A DNA stretch of 16,226 nucleotides from contig JACQSD010000036.1 of assembly GCA_016206165.1 (NCBI GenBank), positions 1-16,226 of the forward strand. The letters run 5' to 3'. The notes under the pieces were generated by a model that saw only the letters and a program-made list of their open reading frames with translations, ran no database searches and was not told the origin of the DNA. Each line of letters opens with the position of its first letter. Position 1 is the stretch's first letter. Both the position numbers and the translations under genes were made by a program. Below, in pieces: positions 6,114 to 11,964 of the stretch. The DNA comes from Candidatus Uhrbacteria bacterium. GTDB taxonomy: Bacteria > Patescibacteriota > Patescibacteriia > JACQSD01.

Positions 6114-7277
6114 ATGCGGAAGTTCATGGCCGTTCTCTGTGTTCTGTTCGTCACTGCGATGGGCTGCCGGCAGGAAATGACGAAAGGAAGCGCGACGACG
6201 AGTCATGTGGATACGATCACGGTCGTTCCACTGCCCGACGGCGCATTCCCGTCGTTCAATCCCAAGTTCAACTACACAATCGATGGCGTCTCCGTGGCTG
6301 ACGATCACGGACGATACCCAACGATCTACGTCGCCACAACCACGTGGATGTACGGGCCAACCGCGCATCTCTACTCGAGTCGCATGGGCGCATTTACCAC
6401 GAAGAATGACTGGAATGAACTCCAGGTTTCGTCGCGACTTTCCGGAGATCAGCACTACAAAGTTTCCTTTGATACACCAAACCATGGGTGGATCATCACG
6501 ACACACTACGTGACTGCCCCGGCGACCACGTACAATCCGCTCGGGTATTCGGAGTTCGATGTTCGGGAAACCAAGGACGGCGGCGTGACGTGGGGCGATA
6601 TCAACATGCTTCACTTCAACGACTGGGAATTTTACCGTGGTGAAGCACTGCTGTGGGATACGAACAAAGGCCTCCACTACTGGGGAGCCTCACAGACGCG
6701 CGGAGACCGATTCCCTATCGGTATGTCTGCGAGCGGTGGGTCTTGGATTGGCCCCGCCTTCTACCCCAAGGGCGCCGACGACTATCAGTTCGTACAGCCG
6801 GATGCGAATGGAACTGTATACCTCACTGGTCGGGAAACCAGTGGAACTTCCCTGAATGCCATCTGGCAATCCACGGACGGCACGAACTGGCAGCAATTTC
6901 TGCCTGACCAACAGACCATGTTGAACGATGAGTTCTTCACGTTCGGTACTCCGGGAGGCGTACCAACGGCGTACGGGCGGAACTTCATACGCACGCCCAG
7001 CGGGTATGCGCAGTACCCGCCACACGTGGCACAACCGATTCACGGCGCTCATGTTCAAGGAGACCGCATCTGGATCGTGGATCTTTCACAAACCGTGTGG
7101 TTCTCCGAAAACGGCGGTGTAGATTGGAGAGCCGTTTACGTCGGGCAATGGCCCGACTTCATCCTCCACACCGTAAGTAATGGTCCTCGGACACCCGTCT
7201 ACTTCGTGAATGGAAGAGACGGAATGTGGATCACCACACAAAGTGGGCGGTCGATGATTCTCCACCAATATCGGTAA
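6114..7277 (+). CDS. Putative lipoprotein with Asp-box (BNR-type) beta-propeller repeats
   Basis: A 387-aa predicted lipoprotein. A short hydrophobic signal (MAVLCVLFVTAMG) ends at Cys18 in an acceptable lipobox. The mature part holds at least three Asp-box motifs: TKDGGVTW (about 153-160), STDGTNW (about 253-259) and SENGGVDW (about 331-338). These mark sialidase/BNR-type propellers, often found in secreted proteins binding glycans or other surface ligands. No sialidase catalytic residues could be assigned, so binding or scaffolding is more likely than hydrolysis. The start has a strong GGAGG 6 nt upstream. The gene is monocistronic with its own promoter, structured leader, terminator and 3' tail, all shared with the beta-helix lipoprotein gene at 8475. 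By eye it is richer in G+C than the rml genes, which fits an accessory origin. Confidence 0.8.
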   Translation: MRKFMAVLCVLFVTAMGCRQEMTKGSATTSHVDTITVVPLPDGAFPSFNPKFNYTIDGVSVADDHGRYPTIYVATTTWMYGPTAHLYSSRMGAFTTKNDWNELQVSSRLSGDQHYKVSFDTPNHGWIITTHYVTAPATTYNPLGYSEFDVRETKDGGVTWGDINMLHFNDWEFYRGEALLWDTNKGLHYWGASQTRGDRFPIGMSASGGSWIGPAFYPKGADDYQFVQPDANGTVYLTGRETSGTSLNAIWQSTDGTNWQQFLPDQQTMLNDEFFTFGTPGGVPTAYGRNFIRTPSGYAQYPPHVAQPIHGAHVQGDRIWIVDLSQTVWFSENGGVDWRAVYVGQWPDFILHTVSNGPRTPVYFVNGRDGMWITTQSGRSMILHQYR

Positions 7278-7305
7278 CGCCTGGAAGGCGAAACCGATGA
7301 ACACA

Positions 7306-7342
7306 GCGCCGAGAGTCTTCATAAAGACTCTCGGCGCTTTTC
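7306..7342 (+). terminator. Rho-independent terminator of the Asp-box lipoprotein gene
   Basis: A perfect 14-bp stem GCGCCGAGAGTCTT with loop CATA and its complement, followed by TTTTCT. The terminator at 9926-9961 is homologous, with paired stem substitutions. Confidence 0.95.
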
Positions 7343-7343
7343 T

Positions 7344-7422
7344 ATTCAGAAATTTTCTCTTACGCATCAACGATATTCCTCGCGCTCTATATTTTGTTGC
7401 TATCGCAACATTTTCTAGAGCA
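7344..7422 (+). repeat. 79-bp palindromic 3' tail, copy 1
   Basis: One of three ungapped 79-bp copies (7344, 9963, 11865), about 87-90% identical pairwise. The last half is an imperfect palindrome: GCTCTA, an internal T-rich bulge, GTTGC, loop TATC, then GCAAC and TAGAGC. It begins in the terminator U-tract and is not itself followed by a U-run, so it is not a terminator. Its loop is the reverse complement of the GATA loop in copies 2 and 3. Confidence 0.9.
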
Positions 7423-7433
7423 AACAAAAAAAT

Positions 7434-7461
7434 CACTTTATGTCCGGTCGGACATAAAGTG
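7434..7461. repeat. 28-bp palindrome, copy 1
   Basis: Perfect 12-bp arms CACTTTATGTCC and GGACATAAAGTG around GGTC. It follows the 79-bp tail after an A7 tract. The copy at 10054-10081 is identical except that the centre is GACC, the reverse complement of GGTC. It could be a protein-binding operator or a cruciform-forming site. Confidence 0.9.
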
Positions 7462-7490
7462 AATTATCGGTTTCTTGTACTAATGAAGCC

Positions 7491-7511
7491 CCCTGCGCCA
7501 AGAGCGCAGGG
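7491..7511. other. GC-rich hairpin downstream of the DUF5674 pair
   Basis: An 8-bp perfect stem CCCTGCGC/GCGCAGGG with a 5-nt loop, 44 bp downstream of the stop of the minus-strand pair. Neither strand has a proper U-tract after it, so it may be a weak terminator or an RNA-stabilising hairpin. Confidence 0.5.
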
Positions 7512-7555
7512 AAAAATCTAGTTTTAAGAAGACTTCGCCACACGCATCATCCACA

Positions 7556-7888
7556 TCATCGCCGCATTCGGGCGGCGGTTGCGAATGTCATAAAATATTG
7601 TTCAAGTGACGCTGCGGTAGAACGATGCGTATTGCCCCCAAAAAAATAATCGCAAACAATTTCACGTGCACGAAGCGGCTCTTTCAATCGCGTGCGCCAG
7701 CGCGGATCCGTGATCGTCAAATCAAAAAGTTCTAATGCACGATCGAGTGCATGCAGCGAGTGTTCGTGCTCACCCCGTGCATGCCAGCGCAGCGCACGTC
7801 CGACTTCGCTTCCGATATTCCCGAACTGCTCAACAAGTGAAAGTGTCTGCCATCGCCCTGCAGCAAGTGATGGATGTGCGGTGGTCAT
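7556..7888 (-). CDS. Small helical conserved hypothetical protein (NIGSEV...RALELFDLTI type)
   Basis: A 110-aa all-helical protein. From memory it matches a widespread unnamed family with the pattern LSLxEQxGNIGSEVxRA, then RALELxDLTIxDPR, RLKE-RARE and a YF-FA-AAR end, all visible here. There is no membrane segment or signal peptide. Its ATG overlaps the stop of the DUF5674 gene by 4 bp (ATGA), so the two are translationally coupled and probably work together. The helical character and pairing recall HEPN-like or toxin-antitoxin partners, but the RxxxxH motif of HEPN RNases is not seen, so no toxin function is claimed. It sits within the island, opposite in strand to the lipoprotein genes. 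Confidence 0.75.
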   Translation of the reverse strand: MTTAHPSLAAGRWQTLSLVEQFGNIGSEVGRALRWHARGEHEHSLHALDRALELFDLTITDPRWRTRLKEPLRAREIVCDYFFGGNTHRSTAASLEQYFMTFATAARMRR

Positions 7889-8250
7889 AATGATTGTGTC
7901 ACTCGTTGCTCGACGATGAACCGAATGCGTTCCCGCATCTGCGGATCCTCAACGCCACGCGATCGGTTCCCTTGCGACGGCCGCACATTGATCATCGAAT
8001 CGTATTCAATCCATGATGCATCTACGCGCGAGGGATACAAATTAATCCCCCAGAGATCTTGTTGCCGCGAACCATCGGCGAGCAATTGTTGTTCTTCGTC
8101 CGCATGAAGCTCGCCGCCAATCGCAAGAATTGCACGATCAACATCAACCGTCGCCTTGACGAGGTCGCCAAATGACTGCTCCGCCATCGTTTGGAGCGTA
8201 CTCCGGGACACTGTTGTGCGCACGATGATAATATCTGTGGGCATAATCAT
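7885..8250 (-). CDS. DUF5674 family protein
   Basis: A 121-aa protein I recognise as DUF5674 from its central signature: VDVDRAILAIGGELHADEE, then LWGINLYP and an IEYDSMINVRPSQGN segment. The function is unknown; the conserved His, Asp, Glu and Asn could form a small ligand or metal site, but that is speculation. ATG at 8250 was taken and ATG at 8244 is equally possible; neither has a Shine-Dalgarno. It is the first gene of a two-gene overlapping operon and is divergent from the beta-helix lipoprotein gene. The 33-bp promoter repeat lies 7 bp upstream of its start, so the two directions may share regulation. Confidence 0.8.
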   Translation of the reverse strand: MIMPTDIIIVRTTVSRSTLQTMAEQSFGDLVKATVDVDRAILAIGGELHADEEQQLLADGSRQQDLWGINLYPSRVDASWIEYDSMINVRPSQGNRSRGVEDPQMRERIRFIVEQRVTQSL

Positions 8251-8256
8251 TCAATA

Positions 8257-8289
8257 GAAGTCTAGCAAGGGCATTGACAAAATGCAAAA
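8257..8289. repeat. Promoter-region direct repeat, copy 2
   Basis: It matches 5959-5991 at 32 of 33 positions and contains TTGACA at 8274-8279. Two further TTGACA boxes follow at 8303 and 8316, so part of the promoter appears to have been locally duplicated. Confidence 0.85.
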
Positions 8290-8315
8290 AACATACGGGT
8301 ATTTGACAAGAAACA

Positions 8316-8344
8316 TTGACAAAATACAAATAATCGCGTATAGT
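8316..8344 (+). promoter_or_regulatory. Promoter of the beta-helix lipoprotein gene
   Basis: -35 TTGACA (8316-8321), 17-bp spacer, -10 TATAGT (8339-8344). It is homologous to 5976-6004. The predicted transcription start is about 8351, giving a leader of about 124 nt. The upstream TTGACA boxes at 8274 and 8303 lack a good -10 at 17 bp. Confidence 0.85.
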
Positions 8345-8350
8345 AATTTG

Positions 8351-8474
8351 TTCGTGAACATCTGTTTGGCCTTCAAAAATCTATACGAAAACAAATACGC
8401 TAGACAAGGACTAGCAGAATTTACAGAAACCATTCACCCATCTTGAACGAAGCTCACACCATGGGAGGTGCATC
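8351..8474 (+). promoter_or_regulatory. Structured 5' leader of the beta-helix lipoprotein gene
   Basis: Homologous to the leader at 6011-6113. It carries the hairpin GCTAG-ACAAGGA-CTAGC (8399-8415), whose stem covaries with the other copy, and the same GGAGGTGCATC before the ATG. The loop ACAAGGA resembles the GGA-containing loops bound by CsrA/RsmA, which is only a suggestion. Confidence 0.6.
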
Positions 8475-9908
8475 ATGAAGAATCACACCGTATTGGTAGT
8501 ACTGGCTGCGGTCATGGTGGTCATGACCGGTGGATGCAAGAGGAATGAATCGAGGCCGTTCACCCGCAAGGGCGTTCACCCGGCGTCAAACGTGCAGACG
8601 ATCGCCAATGCCACGACCGTGGTGGCGCCGAAGCAGACCACGTCCTCGAGTCACATTCTCCGTGTCCCCGGGCAGTATGTAACCTTGAGCGAAGCGGTGC
8701 TCGTCGCACAATCCGGCGACGAGATCGAGCTCTCTCCTGGGACGCACACGATCGATGACACTGTGGAAGTTCCGAACGGCGTCACTGTTCGTGGAGCCGG
8801 CATCGGAATCACGGAACTGCTCTGGTACGGTCAGTTCGGTGGCACGGCGTTTGTCCTGAAGTCGAACACTCGCATCGAGGACTGTTCGATGCGGCCGTGG
8901 AACCCGATCGGCATGTGGGTAACCGCAACGGGTGAAACAAATATTACCGTACGCCGATGTCTCATGTCCTTCGGGTATGAGGCGCTCTCGTTCATCTCGT
9001 GCGTCAATGCCGAGGCAAGCGATGTCATGATTCTCTACACGCATGGCGCCGTGCACATCGAAGCCTGCGCAACGACGCACGTCACACGCGCTTCATTGAT
9101 CAGAAACAACCGCCCCGTGTACGTAATCCAAAGCACAGATACGGTCGTGGAGGAAAGCATTCTTGCTCAGTTCGGATCCGAAGCAATTCTCTTCGACACG
9201 GCGAGTGAGGCAACACTCCAAAATACGCGGAATTGCGTCTGGAGCAGGAATGCGTCCGCATATTACGTAAACATGAGCACAAACATGCGGAGCACTACAC
9301 CGCGCGGTTCCGATTTCATAAATAATCCGGTGATGGTCAATCCCGTCTGGAGCGACTTCCGCCTCTCCCCCATCTCTCCTTGCCTTACGGCTGGAGCGAA
9401 TGGTGGGAGTATCGGATCGCGATTCCACGGATACGCACCGGCGTATAAGACCGACCTCAGCGTCATTCGTGAGACAACGTCACCTTCGGGGAACATCGCA
9501 CCAAGTCAACAGGCAGACGTTCTCGACCTCGCACTCACCGCAGACAGAAAAGGGGATGTCATCATCAACGGGTCGTGTGATGTCACGTTTGCCTGGGAAC
9601 TCCCGGTGGGGCAGAACCTGCTCCAGACGGGCGACGTATCGCTCGTCGATCTCGATACGAACCAGGTGATCGCGACGGGAAGCATAGGCTATACCGCACA
9701 GGCATCGATCTCACTCCGTCTCAACTGGGGAGCAACGATTCCGGCAGGCCAGACGATGCGCTGGGGGTTCGCGATCGATAGCGCTATGTTTCCGAGCAGC
9801 ATCCCGATCACGTTCATCGTAGGGAACATCGAGTGGTCGGATGGCAGAATCCAGTGGATTGGGGATGGGAGGATCCCGCAGATCCACAGCGATCCGATCC
9901 AATTCTGA
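8475..9908 (+). CDS. Putative lipoprotein with right-handed parallel beta-helix
   Basis: A 477-aa predicted lipoprotein. The signal (residues 5-20) ends in MTGGC with Cys21 as lipidation site, then a Thr/Ser-rich linker. Residues about 60-310 look like a right-handed parallel beta-helix of the pectin-lyase/DUF1565 kind. It opens with PGQYVTLSEAVLVAQSGDEI and PGTHTIDDTV, has short repeated coils around NTRIEDCSM, NITVRRCLM and TVVEESIL, and ends with DFRLSPISPCLTAG. Residues about 345-477 form a separate beta-sandwich-like domain (ADVLDLALTADRKGD to the end). Such folds usually bind or cut polysaccharides; no catalytic residues could be assigned. It has its own promoter, leader, terminator and tail, homologous to those of the Asp-box lipoprotein, although the proteins themselves are unrelated. 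Confidence 0.82.
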   Translation: MKNHTVLVVLAAVMVVMTGGCKRNESRPFTRKGVHPASNVQTIANATTVVAPKQTTSSSHILRVPGQYVTLSEAVLVAQSGDEIELSPGTHTIDDTVEVPNGVTVRGAGIGITELLWYGQFGGTAFVLKSNTRIEDCSMRPWNPIGMWVTATGETNITVRRCLMSFGYEALSFISCVNAEASDVMILYTHGAVHIEACATTHVTRASLIRNNRPVYVIQSTDTVVEESILAQFGSEAILFDTASEATLQNTRNCVWSRNASAYYVNMSTNMRSTTPRGSDFINNPVMVNPVWSDFRLSPISPCLTAGANGGSIGSRFHGYAPAYKTDLSVIRETTSPSGNIAPSQQADVLDLALTADRKGDVIINGSCDVTFAWELPVGQNLLQTGDVSLVDLDTNQVIATGSIGYTAQASISLRLNWGATIPAGQTMRWGFAIDSAMFPSSIPITFIVGNIEWSDGRIQWIGDGRIPQIHSDPIQF

Positions 9909-9925
9909 ACAAAGTTTGAACCACG

Positions 9926-9961
9926 GCGCCGGGGGTCTCTGAGAGACTCCCGGCGCTTTTC
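9926..9961 (+). terminator. Rho-independent terminator of the beta-helix lipoprotein gene
   Basis: Stem GCGCCGGGGGTCTC with loop TGA and the matching arm GAGACTCCCGGCGC, then TTTTCT. Compared with the terminator at 7306, two stem pairs changed on both arms and a third became G-T, so the two are homologous structures. Confidence 0.95.
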
Positions 9962-9962
9962 T

Positions 9963-10041
9963 ATTTAGAAATTTTCTCTCACACATCACCAATATTCCTC
10001 GTGCTCTATATTTTGTTGCGATAGCAACATTTTATAGAGCA
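9963..10041 (+). repeat. 79-bp palindromic 3' tail, copy 2
   Basis: Ungapped match to 7344-7422 (70 of 79) and 11865-11943 (71 of 79). The palindrome has an 8-bp outer stem GCTCTATA/TATAGAGC, a 3-nt T-T internal loop, a 6-bp inner stem TGTTGC/GCAACA and loop GATA. With the next palindrome and the promoter further right, it accounts for the 313-bp gene-free stretch 9909-10221. Confidence 0.9.
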
Positions 10042-10053
10042 TCCAAAAAAAGT

Positions 10054-10081
10054 CACTTTATGTCCGACCGGACATAAAGTG
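10054..10081. repeat. 28-bp palindrome, copy 2
   Basis: Same 12-bp arms as 7434-7461, with the central four bases inverted (GACC). It follows an A7 tract after the 79-bp tail, as in copy 1. Confidence 0.9.
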
Positions 10082-10131
10082 GAACAGAAGATTTTTTGAT
10101 ACACTGTATCGTTATGATGCCATGGGGGGTG

Positions 10132-10160
10132 TTGACACGACGATCAAAATATCGTAGGAT
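10132..10160 (+). promoter_or_regulatory. Promoter of the 272-aa membrane/lipoprotein-like gene
   Basis: -35 TTGACA (10132-10137), 17-bp spacer, -10 TAGGAT (10155-10160). The start of transcription would be about 10167, giving a 55-nt leader with CGGAG 8 nt before the ATG. This leader is not related to those of the two lipoprotein genes. Confidence 0.7.
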
Positions 10161-10221
10161 CGGATGTTATAGGAGTGTCTGACCGTTCCTTTCATTTCAA
10201 CTACTATACGGAGATAACGTC

Positions 10222-11040
10222 ATGAGCGATCGGAATTTGATCCGCTTGTGGCGGATCGTCGTCGGGCTTGCATATCTTGCAACCGCTGCTACCATACTGA
10301 TGAACAATGGGTGCACCGTTGCACAGCGTCGTATCGCGGTGAAAAGTGCCGAGACCGTCGGGATCGCGTACACCGCACTCCTCACGAGTGTTGCGACACA
10401 CGAACTTGCAGGGCACATTCGCGAGGATGCGCTCGCAGGACGCGCGCCACATCACATTCGTGCGAAGCCGCGGTTCTATCGCCTGTGGGAGCTGCGCGAA
10501 GACAGCGACGTCGGGGTCAAATGGGAAACACGGAGTCCGTTCGACTCTGGTATCAAACTCCCAGGCATCAACTGGCGCTATGTCCCGATCGGACAGCGCC
10601 TCCTCGAGCAACAAATCGACCGGCGTATCACCGTGCACAGCGCCCTCGCAGGGCTTGGTGCAACGAGCAATCTCTACACCATATACAACGAGAGTTTGCG
10701 GACGGGCGACGTCTCGGGGCGATTCGCACACGCCTATACACTCTTCCTTGGTATGGACGCAACGCTTTATGCGTTGCATGACTATCGTGATCGCGGGGGT
10801 AAAGGAGACCTTCTCGACTATATCAACGCCATGGGCGGAAGCTACGAAATGCTTCAGACTGCCTTTGCGCTCGATTTCGTCGGCAAGCTGCCTGACATGT
10901 GGTGGCACATGAAAGGCATGTGCGGGATCAATGATCCTGCACCAACATTCTGGCGCGTCGGAGCATGGGAAATCCGGCCAGCACTCGTCATCATCGAATG
11001 GCGAGCAGCGCCAGGCTTCTATGCCACGCTCTCATTTTGA
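10222..11040 (+). CDS. Unknown membrane or lipoprotein-like protein with HELAGH motif
   Basis: I do not recognise this 272-aa protein. A hydrophobic segment (residues about 10-29) is followed by MNNGC with Cys31, which could be a lipobox or simply the end of a membrane anchor. The next helix holds ATHELAGHIRED (His60, Glu61, His65). This is close to a zinc-metalloprotease HExxH but has one extra residue between Glu and the second His, so protease activity is not supported. The rest is rich in aromatic and charged residues, with a predicted amphipathic region LFLGMDATLYALHDY and a Trp/Met-rich part near PDMWWHMKGMCG. The C-terminus is hydrophobic (ALVIIEW...FYATLSF). It has its own promoter and terminator and is followed by another unknown gene on the same strand. 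Confidence 0.75.
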   Translation: MSDRNLIRLWRIVVGLAYLATAATILMNNGCTVAQRRIAVKSAETVGIAYTALLTSVATHELAGHIREDALAGRAPHHIRAKPRFYRLWELREDSDVGVKWETRSPFDSGIKLPGINWRYVPIGQRLLEQQIDRRITVHSALAGLGATSNLYTIYNESLRTGDVSGRFAHAYTLFLGMDATLYALHDYRDRGGKGDLLDYINAMGGSYEMLQTAFALDFVGKLPDMWWHMKGMCGINDPAPTFWRVGAWEIRPALVIIEWRAAPGFYATLSF

Positions 11041-11041
11041 G

Positions 11042-11083
11042 CCGCCGAGCGATCCTGCACAACAGGGTCCTCGGCGGTTTTCC
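11042..11083 (+). terminator. Rho-independent terminator of the 272-aa gene
   Basis: Outer stem CCGCCGAG/CTCGGCGG and inner stem CCTG/CAGG, followed by TTTTCC. It starts directly after the stop codon. Confidence 0.9.
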
Positions 11084-11104
11084 ATTTCAAATGATTCTTC
11101 TTTC

Positions 11105-11113
11105 TGGTATGAT
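11105..11113 (+). promoter_or_regulatory. Extended -10 promoter of the tandem-repeat protein gene
   Basis: TGG-TATGAT is an extended -10 (TGn plus TATGAT at 11108-11113); the -35 position reads TTTCAA and is weak. The predicted start is about 11120, leaving a 40-nt leader with GAGGGGGTGG before the ATG. Confidence 0.55.
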
Positions 11114-11161
11114 ACTCTAATCGTGTTCTCGACGGACTTTCAATAATTGAGGGGGTGGTTC

Positions 11162-11770
11162 ATGCGCATGACGTACAAGCAGTTTCTGAAGGTGCTGAGC
11201 GAGCTCAAGGTACACTGGCACCTCACAAGCGGCGGAATGATTCGCTGTCGCCGTGGAGGGAGAACGTACTCGCCACTCACTGCGGTCATCCGCTGGAGAA
11301 CCTCCATTCCTACATTCACCGTAGGACAGGGCATGGAATTCTCAAGCCTCTTGGGAATGAGGCGATCAATCGCGTCACAAATCGACGGTGCCTCATGCGT
11401 TCCCAACTGGATCCGGAGGGACATACGCGATGATCTCCTGCGTGCGACTGGCCTCGGGGAGCGGAAAAGGCGCTCTGGGAGCATGCGACTCAAGGACTTC
11501 CTCCGACTCCTGCCGAAGGTCAACGCGCAATGGCGACTCGAGTCAGGGAGGATTCGTGGTCATCTGAACGAGCACAAGGTGTGCCCGATCACAGCGGTTG
11601 CACAACACGAATTCGGTGAGCGCTATGTCACCAGTGATCATCGCCGTGCTGCATGCGATCTCGGACTTCGAGACGAGGTGGCGTACAACCTCGCTGAAGC
11701 AATCGACGGCGAAGCAGTTCCAGCGCGTACACGGAACGCGCTCCTCCGCGCAACCGGTCTCCTCGATTAG
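11162..11770 (+). CDS. Unknown protein with two tandem copies of a small domain
   Basis: The 202-aa cytoplasmic protein consists of two related units, residues about 3-98 and 108-201. Each begins with a helix (YKQFLKVL; LKDFLRLL), then WHLTSGGMIR or WRLESGRIRG, then a P-L/I-TAV motif (SPLTAV; CPITAV), a basic middle, a helix around LGMRRSIA or LGLRDEVA, and ends in LLRATGL. It therefore arose by internal duplication. Similar single-unit proteins occur in environmental bacteria as I remember them, with no known function; the basic, Trp-containing fold could bind nucleic acid, but this is a guess. ATG at 11162 was chosen because GAGGGGGTGG lies just upstream; an in-frame TTG at 11147 overlaps that ribosome binding site and is unlikely. 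Confidence 0.78.
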   Translation: MRMTYKQFLKVLSELKVHWHLTSGGMIRCRRGGRTYSPLTAVIRWRTSIPTFTVGQGMEFSSLLGMRRSIASQIDGASCVPNWIRRDIRDDLLRATGLGERKRRSGSMRLKDFLRLLPKVNAQWRLESGRIRGHLNEHKVCPITAVAQHEFGERYVTSDHRRAACDLGLRDEVAYNLAEAIDGEAVPARTRNALLRATGLLD

Positions 11771-11823
11771 GAGACTACGCCCTCGGTGAACCGCCGGCGC
11801 TCATATGCGCCGTACAAAAAACG

Positions 11824-11860
11824 ATCCCGTCTGTGTGTACACACCGCAGACGGGATTTTT
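11824..11860 (+). terminator. Rho-independent terminator of the tandem-repeat protein gene
   Basis: Stem ATCCCGTCTG with its complement CAGACGGGAT, an inner GTG/CAC pairing and TACA loop, followed by TTTTT. It directly precedes tail copy 3. Confidence 0.95.
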
Positions 11861-11864
11861 AATA

Positions 11865-11943
11865 ATTGAAAAATTTTCTCTCATGCATCAATGATATTTC
11901 TCGTGCTCTATATTTTGTTGCGATAGCAACATTTTATAGAGCA
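11865..11943 (+). repeat. 79-bp palindromic 3' tail, copy 3
   Basis: Third ungapped copy (71 of 79 to copy 2, 69 of 79 to copy 1). The final 40 bp palindrome is identical to that of copy 2. No 28-bp palindrome follows here. It marks the right end of the island, 21 bp before the rmlD stop. Confidence 0.9.
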
Positions 11944-11964
11944 TGCTTTTTATGCACTGACGGT

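Noticed and set aside
7556..8250. Toxin-antitoxin assignment for the overlapping pair
   Set aside because: The overlap and small size fit, but no toxin catalytic motif (such as HEPN RxxxxH) or DNA-binding antitoxin domain could be seen.
8271..8330. CRISPR array
   Set aside because: The TTGACA-containing repeats here are short, irregularly spaced and explained as duplicated promoter sequence; there are no uniform repeats, spacers or cas genes.
10399..10416. HExxH zinc protease motif in the 272-aa protein
   Set aside because: The sequence is HELAGH, with three residues between Glu and His, so the motif is not satisfied.
7344..11943. Integron-like cassette array with attC sites
   Set aside because: The tails are palindromic and follow genes, but the ends lack the RYYYAAC and GTTRRRY core sites, each unit has its own promoter, and no integrase is present in the window.
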